In this document: positions 16,575-25,958 of the stretch, piece after piece | Numbering within the stretch: position 1 is the stretch's first letter | Layout: each line of letters begins with the position of its first letter | NCBI RefSeq assembly: GCF_039544305.1 | Contig: NZ_BAABLK010000028.1 | Coordinates: 1-64,000 of the forward strand | Source of the DNA: Paeniglutamicibacter antarcticus_C | GTDB taxonomy: Bacteria; Actinomycetota; Actinomycetes; Actinomycetales; Micrococcaceae | Reading direction: 5' to 3' | DNA: 64,000 bases | Position numbers and translations under genes: made by a program | Notes under the pieces: generated by a model | Database searches by the model: none | Told to the model about the DNA's origin: nothing | Seen by the model: only the letters and a program-made list of their open reading frames with translations

Positions 16575-18485
16575 ATGGTTCGCATGGCACCGACTTACGC
16601 GCAGACCTTTGCCGACGCCACAAGCGACCCGGCGGCCTTCTGGCTGGACGCCGCCGCATCGATTGATTGGGACACGGAGCCGGTCATCGGCCTGGACGAA
16701 AGCCGGGCACCGATCTACGCCTGGTACCCGGACGGGGTCCTGAACGTATGCCACAACGCACTGGACCGCCACGTGACCGCCGGCCGCGGGGCAAGCACCG
16801 CGCTGATCTACGACTCGGCCGTGCTCGGTATCCAGGAAACCTACAGCTATGCCGAACTCCTGGAGAAGGTCGCACGCTTCGCCGGAGTCCTGCTGGAACG
16901 GGGGATCGGCCTGGGCGACAGGGTGCTGATCTACCTGCCGATGATCCCGCAGGCGCACATCGCAATGCTTGCCTGTGCCCGCATCGGAGCGGTGCACTCG
17001 GTGGTCTTTGGCGGCTTCGCGGCGAAGGAACTGGCAGCGCGCATCGACGATGCCACACCGTCGGCGATCATCACGGCTTCCGGTGGCATCGAGCCCTCGC
17101 GCCGCGTTGAATACCTGCCAGCGGTCAATGAGGCGATCGAGATGGCCGGGCACCAAGTCCCCACGGTCATCGTCACCCACCGCGATGGATTCAACCACCA
17201 GCGCTCCGAATACGGGGGAGGGGACACCACTTGGTACGACTGGGACGACCTGGCCCTCCATGCCGCGCCGGCCCAAGCGGTCCCGGTGCCTTCCACACAC
17301 CCGCTCTATATCCTTTACACCTCCGGCACCACTGGCTCCCCCAAGGGAGTGGTTCGTGACTCCGGGGGATACGCGGTGGCCATGGACTACTCGATGCGCA
17401 AGGTCTACGACGTGGGGCCCGGTTCCACCATGCTCACCGCCTCCGACGTCGGTTGGGTCGTTGGCCATTCCTACATCGTCTACGGGCCGTTGATCGCTGG
17501 GGCCACCACCGTGCTCTACGAGGGCAAGCCTGTGGGCACCCCCGACGCCAGTGCCTTCTGGAGGCTTATCGAAGAGCACAAGGTCGACACCTTCTTCACC
17601 GCCCCCACCGCCCTGCGAGCCATCCGAAAGGCGGACCCGGACGCCGAGCTGCTGGCCGGGCGCGACATCTCCAGCCTGAAGAACTTCTTCGTGGCGGGGG
17701 AGCGCCTGGACCCGGATACCTACACGTGGGCCGGGGAGAAGCTCGGGGTCCCGGTGGTGGATAACTGGTGGCAGACCGAAACCGGCTGGCCGATAGCCTC
17801 GAACTGCATGGGACTGCAGATCCTGGAGCTCAAGGCGGGATCTCCCACCGTCCCGGTGCCCGGCTACGACGTAAGGATCCTGGACGGGTTCGGCGACGAG
17901 GTCGCCGCCAACGAGGAAGGGAACATCGCCATCAAGCTGCCGCTGCCTCCCGGAACGCTGGCCACGTTGTGGGGCAACGACCAACGTTTCATCGAGACCT
18001 ACCTTGACCAGTTCCCGGGCTACTACACCACTGGGGACTCCGGATTCATGGATGAGGACGGCTACCTGTTCGTGATGGGCCGCACCGACGACGTCATTAA
18101 CGTCTCGGGCCACCGCCTGTCCACCGGCGCCATGGAACAAGTCCTGGGATCGCACCAAGCAGTGGCCGAATGCGCGGTCATCGGGGTGGCCGACGCACTC
18201 AAGGGACAGCGGCCCAGCGGGTACGTCGTGCTCAAGACCGGGGCGCGGATCACAGAGGAGGAGCTCGGCAGGGAACTGGTGGCACTGGTGCGCGCGCATA
18301 TCGGCCCGGTTGCCGATTTCCGCGAGGTGCGCGTCGTGCAGGCGCTGCCCAAGACGCGCTCGGGCAAGATCCTGCGCAAGACCATGCGGCAGATCGCCGA
18401 CGGGAAGGCCTACGTGGTTCCTTCCACCATCGAGGACCCGCAGGTCATTGACGAACTGATCCCGTTCCTCGCGCCCCCGAAATAA
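16575..18485 (+). CDS. prpE: propionyl-CoA synthetase
   Basis: A 636-residue AMP-forming acyl-CoA synthetase activating propionate. The phosphate loop is YTSGTTGSPKGVVRDSGGYA, where the RDSGGYA continuation is characteristic of PrpE rather than acetyl-CoA synthetase; the adenylation motif is DNWWQTETGWPI and the acylation-site lysine lies in KTRSGKILRK near the end. Divergent from the prpRDBC operon with two shared operators between them. An alternative ATG at 16584 gives MAPTYAQTF, a good PrpE N-terminus. Confidence 0.93.
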   Translation: MVRMAPTYAQTFADATSDPAAFWLDAAASIDWDTEPVIGLDESRAPIYAWYPDGVLNVCHNALDRHVTAGRGASTALIYDSAVLGIQETYSYAELLEKVARFAGVLLERGIGLGDRVLIYLPMIPQAHIAMLACARIGAVHSVVFGGFAAKELAARIDDATPSAIITASGGIEPSRRVEYLPAVNEAIEMAGHQVPTVIVTHRDGFNHQRSEYGGGDTTWYDWDDLALHAAPAQAVPVPSTHPLYILYTSGTTGSPKGVVRDSGGYAVAMDYSMRKVYDVGPGSTMLTASDVGWVVGHSYIVYGPLIAGATTVLYEGKPVGTPDASAFWRLIEEHKVDTFFTAPTALRAIRKADPDAELLAGRDISSLKNFFVAGERLDPDTYTWAGEKLGVPVVDNWWQTETGWPIASNCMGLQILELKAGSPTVPVPGYDVRILDGFGDEVAANEEGNIAIKLPLPPGTLATLWGNDQRFIETYLDQFPGYYTTGDSGFMDEDGYLFVMGRTDDVINVSGHRLSTGAMEQVLGSHQAVAECAVIGVADALKGQRPSGYVVLKTGARITEEELGRELVALVRAHIGPVADFREVRVVQALPKTRSGKILRKTMRQIADGKAYVVPSTIEDPQVIDELIPFLAPPK

Positions 18486-18624
18486 CCGGTGGGCGCCGGG
18501 TTCCCTTCGTGGCTGGTTCACTGAGCGGGGCGAAGCACCGGAAGCATCGCCCGGCGCAACGGATGCAGCGGCGTGCAGCCCCAGCCCGTGGGCACCAGCC
18601 TGTGAAAGGGGCGGGGGTGTCGGT

Positions 18625-18630
18625 TAGGTT
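18625..18630 (+). promoter_or_regulatory. -10 element for a leaderless transcript
   Basis: TAGGTT is followed by exactly six bases and then the ATG at 18637, and no ribosome site is visible. This is the layout of leaderless actinobacterial genes, in which transcription starts at the A of ATG. Confidence 0.5.
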
Positions 18631-18636
18631 TGGTCC

Positions 18637-19185
18637 ATGACGAAACCACAGGGTGTCGGCCCGTACGAAAAAATCACCCAACGCCCCTGGCCGGAGTGGG
18701 TCGCACTGATCGATTCGATGGGCGGCCGGGAGCTTGCCCACCCCGAAATCGTCCCGCTGGTCCAGGGGGAAATCGCGCACCTGGAAATGAAGAACCACGG
18801 CTGGTGGGCGCAAGGCATCACCATCGCCTACGAACAACACATTGGTCGCCGCATCCCGGGCCAGCAGGGCGATGGAACCTTCGCCTCCAGCGCCAGCAAG
18901 ACGGTGTCCGGCTCGATGGATGAGGCGCTCGCCGCCTGGATCGAGCTGGTGGACGCGTGCAGCTCGTTCAACAATCTGGAGGTGAGTGAGGAACCGACCA
19001 CCTCCGCCACCGAAAAATGGCGCTACTGGCGCTGCGGGCTGGAAGACGACTCCCGCGTCAACGTCACGGTCAACGAGTCGGCCCCCGGCAAATCACGGGT
19101 CGCGGTGCAACATGCCCGGCTGCTTTCTCCCGAGGCCGCGGCCGAGTGGAAAGCCTTCTGGAAGGAACTGCTCGCCGGACTATGA
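18637..19185 (+). CDS. DUF4287-like protein
   Basis: A 182-residue cytoplasmic protein. The first 65 residues (PWPEWVALIDSMGGRELAH, then HGWWAQGITIAYEQHIGRR) resemble the DUF4287 domain, which is often fused to a START/AHSA-like lipid- or ligand-binding fold. The C-terminal 100 residues (EKWRYWRCGLEDDSRVNV and VAVQHARLLSPEAAAEWKAF) fit such a fold. The function is unknown. It stands alone between prpE and the convergent response regulator. Confidence 0.75.
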   Translation: MTKPQGVGPYEKITQRPWPEWVALIDSMGGRELAHPEIVPLVQGEIAHLEMKNHGWWAQGITIAYEQHIGRRIPGQQGDGTFASSASKTVSGSMDEALAAWIELVDACSSFNNLEVSEEPTTSATEKWRYWRCGLEDDSRVNVTVNESAPGKSRVAVQHARLLSPEAAAEWKAFWKELLAGL

Positions 19186-19236
19186 ATCGTCGGGGGCAGG
19201 GGGCCATCCAGCAATCCGCGCCGGACACCGATCCTG

Positions 19237-19938
19237 CTATTGCCAGCGGTACTCGTACTCGGGCCGGCCGCGGGTGCCATGGCGCGGGGACTTGACGGCC
19301 TGCCCGGTCTCGGCCAGGTGCTCCAGATAACGCCGGGCCGTCACCCGGGAGAGCGCGAGGGATTCGGAGACCTCGGTGGCCGAGAGCGCGGCGCTCGCCG
19401 AACGCAAGGTGGCCGCTATGGCGCCCAGGGTCTCGGTGATCAGGCCCTTGGGCAACGGGGCGGGACCGACGGAACGAAGCGCGGCAAAGGCATTGTCGAT
19501 CGAGGCCTGCGAGGCAGGCTGCCCGCCGGTTCCGAGATTGAACCGGAACTGCCGGTAGTTCCCCAGCTTTTCGCTGAACGCCGCGAAGCCGAATGGCTTG
19601 ATCAGATACTGGGTCACGCCGGCGGAAATCGCGGTGCGCACCACATTCAGGTCGCGGATTGCGGTGATCGCGATGATGTCCACGGTGTTCCCCCGCCCGC
19701 GCACCCGACGGGCGACATCCAGCCCGTGCAAATCCGGCAGGTTCATGTCCAACAGCACCAAATCGATCGGGGAACCTTCGCGCTGCGCCCGGTCGAGTGC
19801 GGCAAAGGCCTCGGTGCCGCTGTGGGCGATCGAATGCACGCTGAAGCCCTCGACCCGGGTGACGAATTTGGCGTGTGCTGCTGCGGTCATCGGCTCGTCA
19901 TCCACCACCAGCACGCGAAGCAACCTGGGGGTATCCAT
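19237..19938 (-). CDS. CitB/DcuR-type response regulator
   Basis: A 233-residue two-component response regulator. The receiver domain has the acidic pair Asp13-Asp14, the phosphorylation site Asp64 in LVLLDMNLPD and Lys114 in YLIKPFGF. The C-terminal domain has a helix-turn-helix in ALSATEVSESLALSRVTARRYL. This architecture belongs to the CitB/DcuR family that answers citrate and C4-dicarboxylates, matching the adjacent sensor kinase and DctA transporter. The ATG at 19938 is preferred; longer frames to 20031 add only a Pro-rich tail that overlaps the kinase gene. Confidence 0.9.
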   Translation of the reverse strand: MDTPRLLRVLVVDDEPMTAAAHAKFVTRVEGFSVHSIAHSGTEAFAALDRAQREGSPIDLVLLDMNLPDLHGLDVARRVRGRGNTVDIIAITAIRDLNVVRTAISAGVTQYLIKPFGFAAFSEKLGNYRQFRFNLGTGGQPASQASIDNAFAALRSVGPAPLPKGLITETLGAIAATLRSASAALSATEVSESLALSRVTARRYLEHLAETGQAVKSPRHGTRGRPEYEYRWQ

Positions 19939-20008
19939 GGGGTCCGGGGAACTCCTTCTGCTTGGTGCCACGGTGCGGGCGGTAACGTTCGGCGGTGCGG
20001 GTGCGGGC

Positions 20009-21715
20009 CTAGGCAGGAGGAGCGACGGCACCGCGAATGGCCAGCGGGAGGGTCACCGTGAAGATGGCCCCTGCATCATTATCCACTTCCAGGCTTCCGC
20101 CGAGCCGTGCCACCGCCTGGCGGACCAGCGCCAGGCCGAGGCCGCGCGAACCTCCCTCGGCGGAAACCGGCTTTGAGGAGACCCCCATCCGGAAGAACTC
20201 CTCGATCAGGTCCGGGTCCACCCCGGGCCCCGAATCGGCGATGGAAATGACCACGGAGTCCTCATCCGCGGCGAATTACGCCCACACGCGGCGCAGCTCC
20301 GATCCGACAGCGGCATCGAAGGCGTTATCGAGCAGGTTTCCGGTGATGGTCACCAGGTCGCGGGCATCCAGGGCGCCGGTGGGCGGCCTGCCCGAGGCGC
20401 TCATGCTCAGGGTGATTCCCCGCTCGTGCGCCTGTGCGGCCTTGCCCACCAGCAACGAGGTCAGGTACGGCTCATCGACGGCCAGCACGAACTCGTCGGT
20501 GAGCCGCTGGGATTCCTGCCGGTCCGCCACCGCAAACTCCAGGGCCTCGTGCGACTTGCCGAGTTCGATCAGGCTCGCCACGGTGTGCAGCCGGTTGGCG
20601 TGTTCGTGGGTCTGGGCACGCAGCGCCTCGGTGAGCGTGCGCATTGATTCGAGCTGCCCGGTCAGCGCCTGCACCTCGGTGTGGTCACGCAGGGTGGCCA
20701 CGGTGCCCAGCGAGCTTTCGACATGGCGCCGCCGCATCGGCCACGGAACCCGCGCCCCGGGATCCGAGTCCGGTTGCTCGGCATTCTGCTGTGAAATGAC
20801 CAGGACCCGGTCGTTGGTCAAATGGATTTCATCGGTGGCGCGCCGTCCCGAGGCGAAGAGCCCCTCCACGGTCTCGGGCAACCCGAGCTTGGTCACCGGC
20901 AGGGGGCGCAGGGAACCGGCGGGCGGCAGGCCCAGCAGGCCGGCCGCCTGGTCGTTGTACAGGACCAGGCGCTTGTCGGCATCCACGAGCACCAGTCCTT
21001 CACGCAACGAATGCAGGGCGGAAAAGTAGTAGGCGTAGAGCCGGCGCAGTTCCTCGGGCCCGTATCCCAGAGTGGCCCGGCGCAGGTATCTGCTCAGCGC
21101 GTAGGTGAACACCCCGCCCAGGCCCACGGCCAACAACCCCACCAACAATGTTGCCGGAACCAGGGCCGCCTGGGTGACTCCCAGGGATTGCAGCGTCACC
21201 CCGACGGACACCATGGCGGTGACGTTTCCGGCGGCGTCGCGGATCGGTGCGATCGCCCGGACCGAGGGGCCCAGCGTGCCGGCGTAGTCCTCCACGTGGC
21301 TTTGCCCGGCCAGTGCCTGGGAGATGCTTCCGACGTACTTTCGCCCGATCTCCCCGGCCCGCGGGTGGGTGTAGCGGGTGCCGTCTAAGTCCATGACAGT
21401 CACAAAGTCCACCGAGGCGTGGGCCAGCAGTTCTTCGGTGTAGGGCTGGAGCCGGTCCGAGGGGTCCGCGGCGTCAACGGCCTGGATCACGTAGGGATCC
21501 AGGGAGAGGGTCTCCGCGACGGAGAGCACCCGCGCCTGGGCGGAATCGTGGGTGTTGGACCGGGCATTGAGGTAGCTGGCGGTGCTGACCAGCAGCACGA
21601 CCAAGGACACCAGGGACAGCTGGGCGATAAAAATCCGGGTTGCCAACGAATACGGGGAGCGCCGGGTCCGCGGGCCACGGAGCCCGGCCCGGGGGTGCGG
21701 CGATGGCTGTGGCAT
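20009..21715 (-). pseudogene. CitA/DcuS-type sensor kinase interrupted by an in-frame stop
   Basis: Without the interruption this would be a 568-codon sensor kinase. Landmarks: a membrane segment near the N-terminus (IAQLSLVSLVVLLVSTA), an extracytoplasmic Cache-like domain, a second membrane segment (LVPATLLVGLLAVGLGG), a PAS domain, the phospho-acceptor region THEHANRLHTVASL, the N box NLLDNAFDAA, and after the break the ATP-binding motifs DSGPGVD and GLGLALV. A TAA at 20278-20276 (about codon 480) splits the catalytic domain in the same frame, eight codons before an internal GTG, so the ATPase half is not translated with the rest unless the stop is read through. The start at 21715 has GGAGG eight bases upstream. 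It may be a real nonsense mutation or a base-call error. Confidence 0.85.
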
Positions 21716-21911
21716 TGGTCTCGCCTCCATTTGCGTCGGGTGGGAACAGGCCGCTCGGAGCGCTGTGGTCATGGCTCGCCCGGCGGCGTGCCATGACCAT
21801 TATGAACACAAGAAGCCCAACGCACGCTCCTGCAACCACCATGGATGAAGTGCACGTCACACCTGGGGCCACCGGCCCCGGCATCGAACATTGACCAGAA
21901 GGAGCCAACGC

Positions 21912-23225
21912 ATGGCAACGACGTCTACATCGACCGGGGTCTTGGACCGGGATCCGGCCGGGAACCAGGAACCACCGGCCAAGAAGGATCGCACCCACTG
22001 GCTGTACATCATGGTGATCGTCGCCGTGGTCGCGGGCGCGGCCATCGGGCTGCTGGCCCCGGAGGTGGGCAAGGCGCTCAAGCCGCTGGGCACCGGATTC
22101 GTCGCGTTGATCAAGATGATCATCGCCCCGGTGATCTTCTGCACGATCGTGCTGGGCATCGGATCGATCGCCAAGGCCGCGACGGTCGGCAAGGTCGGCG
22201 GGCTGGCGCTTGGCTACTTCATCACCATGTCCACCTTCGCCCTGGCCATCGGCCTTTTGGTGGGCAACCTGATTCACCCCGGTGCGGGCCTCAAACTGGA
22301 AAAGTACGAGGGTGCAGCCGCCGGCGGCAACGCGACGGTCGATTTCCTGCTCGAAATGATCCCCAAGGACATCCCCGTGCTGCCCACCTTGGTGCTGGCG
22401 CTCTTCGTGGGCTTCGCCCTGCAGTCGATGGGAAAGTCAGGCGAGCCGGTGATGGGCGCCATCAAGAACATCCAGGGCGTGGTCTTCCGCATCATGATGA
22501 TGATCATGTGGGCAGCGCCCATCGGCGCTTTCGGTGCCATCGCCGCCGTCGTTGGGGCGACCGGCTGGGCAGCCATCGGTTCCATGGCCATCCTCATGGG
22601 TGCCTTCTACGCGACCTGCGCGCTGTTCATCATCGTGATCCTGGGTTCGCTGCTGCGCGCCGTGACCGGGTTGAACATCTTCTCGCTGCTGAAGTACCTG
22701 GCACGCGAATACCTGCTCATCTTCTCCACCTCGTCGTCCGAATCCGCGTTGCCGCGCTTGATCGCGAAGATGGAGCACGCGGGGGTTTCCAAGCCGGTCG
22801 TCGGGATCACGGTTCCCACCGGATACTCCTTCAACCTTGACGGCACCGCCATCTACCTCACGATGAGCGCGCTGTTTGTCTCCACCGCCATGGGCATGCC
22901 GATGAACATCGGTGAGCAGATCTCGCTGCTGGTCTTCATGATCATCGCCTCCAAGGGCGCCGCCGGTGTCACCGGTGCCGGTCTTGCTACCCTCGCCGCG
23001 GGCCTGCAGTCACACCGCCCAGAACTTCTCGATGGCATGGGCGTGATCGTGGGCATCGACAAGTTCATGTCCGAGGCGCGAGCGCTGACCAACTTCACCG
23101 GCAACGCCGTTGCGACGTTGCTGATCGGCAAGTGGACCAAGGAAATCGACATGGAGCAGGCCCGTGCTGTGCTGGCCGGGGACCGCCCCTTCGACGAGCT
23201 ATCGCTGACCGCCAACGAACACTAG
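21912..23225 (+). CDS. dctA: DctA-type dicarboxylate/cation symporter
   Basis: A 437-residue DAACS-family transporter with about eight hydrophobic segments plus re-entrant loops. Family signatures include SSSESALPRLI (first re-entrant loop) and PTGYSFNLDGTAIYLTM (the substrate- and sodium-site segment). It most likely imports succinate, fumarate or malate with H+ or Na+; glutamate transport is the alternative. ATG 21912 follows the ribosome site AGAAGGAG; an upstream TTG at 21891 is less likely. It is divergent from the sensor kinase gene, which probably controls it. Confidence 0.92.
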   Translation: MATTSTSTGVLDRDPAGNQEPPAKKDRTHWLYIMVIVAVVAGAAIGLLAPEVGKALKPLGTGFVALIKMIIAPVIFCTIVLGIGSIAKAATVGKVGGLALGYFITMSTFALAIGLLVGNLIHPGAGLKLEKYEGAAAGGNATVDFLLEMIPKDIPVLPTLVLALFVGFALQSMGKSGEPVMGAIKNIQGVVFRIMMMIMWAAPIGAFGAIAAVVGATGWAAIGSMAILMGAFYATCALFIIVILGSLLRAVTGLNIFSLLKYLAREYLLIFSTSSSESALPRLIAKMEHAGVSKPVVGITVPTGYSFNLDGTAIYLTMSALFVSTAMGMPMNIGEQISLLVFMIIASKGAAGVTGAGLATLAAGLQSHRPELLDGMGVIVGIDKFMSEARALTNFTGNAVATLLIGKWTKEIDMEQARAVLAGDRPFDELSLTANEH

Positions 23226-23280
23226 GAAATCCCTGCCCGCACCCGGCCGATGGCGACTACAGCGGGGGAGCCGGAATGCG

Positions 23281-23330
23281 AGGCCCGTCCGCCGTGCCCG
23301 TTGCTGCGGGCACAGGCGACGGGCCTTCCC
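23281..23330 (+). terminator. terminator behind dctA
   Basis: A long stepped hairpin: 23281-23289 pairs with 23318-23326 (AGGCCCGTC / GACGGGCCT), and 23294-23300 with 23307-23313. It begins 56 bases after the dctA stop and is followed by TTCCCC. Confidence 0.8.
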
Positions 23331-23473
23331 CATGGCATGCCGGAAGCCGGGTAGCAACATTGGACCTCAACTTCAAGGTAAAGGCTCGCCGAAACCTTGT
23401 TTCGGCAATCGACCCCGCGAAACATATACCCTAGAACACAAGAAGCCAACCAGATCGCACAACGAACGGAAGC

Positions 23474-24382
23474 GTGGTTCATACCGTGAGCGAGGAACAG
23501 GGCAGCAAGGCGCGAGGTGCGGGTTTGCTCAAGGAGCCAACCCCTTTGGGTCCTACCGGTCGCCCGATGACGATTTTCCCCGAACCGGCGCCACTGGAAT
23601 CCCACGGCCCGGCCCGCGTGATCGCCATGGTCAACCAGAAGGGCGGGGTCGGAAAGACCACGTCCACCATCAACTTGGCCGCGGCCCTGGCCGAATTCGG
23701 CCGCAAGGTGCTGCTCGTGGACTTCGACCCCCAAGGTGCCCTCTCCGCAGGCTTCGGGACCAACCCCCACGAACTCGACGTCACCGTCTACAACGTGCTG
23801 ATGGACCGCAAGGTCGGGATCCGCGATGCGATCCTGGAAACCGACGTGGAGAACGTTGACCTGCTTCCGGCCAACATCGACCTTTCGGCCGCCGAGGTCC
23901 AGCTGGTCAACGAGGTCGCCCGCGAACAGGTGCTGGAGCGCGCGCTGCGTTCGGTGACGGACGACTATGACGTCGTGCTCATCGACTGCCAGCCGTCGTT
24001 GGGCCTGCTGACGGTCAACGCGTTGACCGCGGCCCACGGAGTCATCATCCCGCTGACCGCGGAGTTCTTCGCGCTGCGCGCCGTGGCGCTGCTGGTGGAA
24101 ACCATCGAAAAGGTCCAGGACCGGTTGAACCCGGCACTGAGCATCGACGGAGTGCTGGCAACCATGTACGACCCACGCACCCTGCACGGGCGCGAAGTGG
24201 TGGGCCGGCTGGTTGAGGCGTTTGGCGACACGGTATTTGAGACGGTGATCCGCCGGACCATCAAGTTCGCCGATGCCAACGTCGCCGCCGAGCCGATCAC
24301 CTCCTACGCGACCAACCACCCCGGGGCCGAAGCTTACCGCCTGCTGGCCAAGGAACTGATCTTCCGTGGCGGCGCCCCGTAA
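23474..24382 (+). CDS. parA: ParA-family chromosome partitioning ATPase
   Basis: A 302-residue ParA/Soj-type ATPase. The deviant Walker A motif is NQKGGVGKTTSTINLAAAL and the following LLVDFDPQGALSAGFG is the switch I / A' box. It is the first gene of the segregation cluster with scpA and scpB (Rv1708-Rv1710 order) and is not the oriC-linked parA. The GTG at 23474 has GGAAG almost touching it; a second in-frame GTG at 23486 (start MSEEQGSKARG) is also possible. The scpA ATG overlaps its stop (TAATG). Confidence 0.93.
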   Translation: MVHTVSEEQGSKARGAGLLKEPTPLGPTGRPMTIFPEPAPLESHGPARVIAMVNQKGGVGKTTSTINLAAALAEFGRKVLLVDFDPQGALSAGFGTNPHELDVTVYNVLMDRKVGIRDAILETDVENVDLLPANIDLSAAEVQLVNEVAREQVLERALRSVTDDYDVVLIDCQPSLGLLTVNALTAAHGVIIPLTAEFFALRAVALLVETIEKVQDRLNPALSIDGVLATMYDPRTLHGREVVGRLVEAFGDTVFETVIRRTIKFADANVAAEPITSYATNHPGAEAYRLLAKELIFRGGAP

Positions 24383-25296
24383 TGACGGCACCCGCCGCCG
24401 AACCCCTGGCCACCGAGCAGAATCCAGCAGAGGATTCCGCCGGTGGCTTTCGGGTTTCGCTGGAGAACTTTTCCGGGCCCTTCGACCTATTGCTCTCGCT
24501 GATCGCCAAACGCGAGCTGGACATCACGCAGATCGCGATGTCCGAGGTCACCGACGAGTTCATCGCCTATATCAAGGAACTCCAGGCACGCTCCGGGGTG
24601 ACGTCGCTGGATGAGACCACCGAGTTCCTTGTCATCGCCTCCACGCTGCTGGATATGAAAGCCGCCCGGCTGCTGCCCAACACCCTGGCCGAGTCCGAGG
24701 AAGACATGGCGGTGCTCGAGGCACGCGACCTTCTCTTTGCCAGGTTGCTTCAATACAAGGCCTTCAAGCACGCCGCAGGATGGATCAGCGGGAAACTGCA
24801 CGACGAGGCAACCAGCTTCCCGCGCCAGGCCGGGCTCGAGGCGCACTTCGCTGCGCTGCTGCCCGATCTGGTGTTCAAGACCACCCCGGACGCGCTGGCG
24901 GCACTGGCCCTCGCGGCGCTGGCACCCAAGAAACCGGCGTCAACCGAGATAGGCATCGCGCACCTGCACGGAGGCACCGTATCGGTGCGCGAACAGGCAG
25001 GGCTGATGGCCGCGATGCTCAAGGATGCCGGCTCGATGGCGTTTGGCGAACTGATCGCCGATGCCACCAGCCAGCTCATCGTCGTTGCCCGGTTCTTGGC
25101 GCTGCTGGAGATGTACCGCGAGGCGGTCATCGCCTTTTCGCAGGACGCCCCGCTTGATGAGCTGCTCGTCCGCTGGATCCATCCCCAAGTGAAGTGGGAA
25201 CCGGGCGCGCTGAGCGAGGAATACGGTCCGGTTGCAACCCGGGAAAATGAGATTTCCGCCACAGAAAACCCACCCGCACCGGGGGAAAACCTATGA
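24382..25296 (+). CDS. scpA: segregation and condensation protein A
   Basis: A 304-residue kleisin that bridges SMC heads with ScpB. The conserved N-terminal kleisin segment is VSLENFSGPFDLLLSLIAK followed by LDITQIAMSEVTDEFIAYI. The C-terminal winged helix ends near LVRWIHPQVKWEPG. It overlaps parA by one base and scpB by four, so the three are translated as a unit. Confidence 0.95.
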   Translation: MTAPAAEPLATEQNPAEDSAGGFRVSLENFSGPFDLLLSLIAKRELDITQIAMSEVTDEFIAYIKELQARSGVTSLDETTEFLVIASTLLDMKAARLLPNTLAESEEDMAVLEARDLLFARLLQYKAFKHAAGWISGKLHDEATSFPRQAGLEAHFAALLPDLVFKTTPDALAALALAALAPKKPASTEIGIAHLHGGTVSVREQAGLMAAMLKDAGSMAFGELIADATSQLIVVARFLALLEMYREAVIAFSQDAPLDELLVRWIHPQVKWEPGALSEEYGPVATRENEISATENPPAPGENL

Positions 25297-25952
25297 ACCA
25301 GCCAGCAGCAACGCGCGCTCCGCTCACACCGCAGGATGCCGGCGCCGCCGGCGCCGAGGTCGATTCACTGCCCGGGGGACTGGCAGCGGGTATCGAGGCC
25401 GTGCTGATGGTGATCGATGAACCCATCACCGCCGCACGCCTCGCGACGGTGCTTCGGGTCGGTGAGGAACGCGTCACAGCGGCCTTGCAAAGCCTGCGGG
25501 ATGCGTATGATGGTGGGGATACACCACGCGGTTTTGAGCTGCGTGAATTGGCCGGCGGCTGGCGCATCTTCTCCCGACGTGACTTTGCTCCCTTCGTTTC
25601 ACGCTTCGTCATCGACGGCCAAACGGCAAGACTTACCCAGGCAGCGCTGGAAACACTGGCGGTGATCGCCTACCGGCAACCGGTCTCCCGCGGCAGGATC
25701 GCGGCGATTCGCGGGGTCAACGTCGATTCCGTGGTGCGTACGCTTCTCACGCGCGGGCTGATCCACGAAGCCCCCGACGATGGTGAAAGTGGGGCCACGT
25801 TGTATCAGACCACCTCTTACTTTCTGGAAAGATTGGGACTGGGCAGTATCTCCGAGCTGCCCCGACTCTCCCCGCATCTTCCCGGTGTGGGTGACATCGA
25901 CGACTACGACGTTGATTCGCCCTGGCAATCGGCGAACCACGAAACGACATAA
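25293..25952 (+). CDS. scpB: segregation and condensation protein B
   Basis: A 219-residue ScpB with tandem winged-helix domains; ALETLAVIAYRQPVSRGRIAAIRGVNVD and GLIHEAPDD-type segments are diagnostic in part (LAVIAYRQPVSR). It partners ScpA in the SMC condensin complex. It starts at an ATGA overlap with scpA and ends six bases before rluB. Confidence 0.95.
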   Translation: MNQPAATRAPLTPQDAGAAGAEVDSLPGGLAAGIEAVLMVIDEPITAARLATVLRVGEERVTAALQSLRDAYDGGDTPRGFELRELAGGWRIFSRRDFAPFVSRFVIDGQTARLTQAALETLAVIAYRQPVSRGRIAAIRGVNVDSVVRTLLTRGLIHEAPDDGESGATLYQTTSYFLERLGLGSISELPRLSPHLPGVGDIDDYDVDSPWQSANHETT

Positions 25953-25958
25953 GGACAG

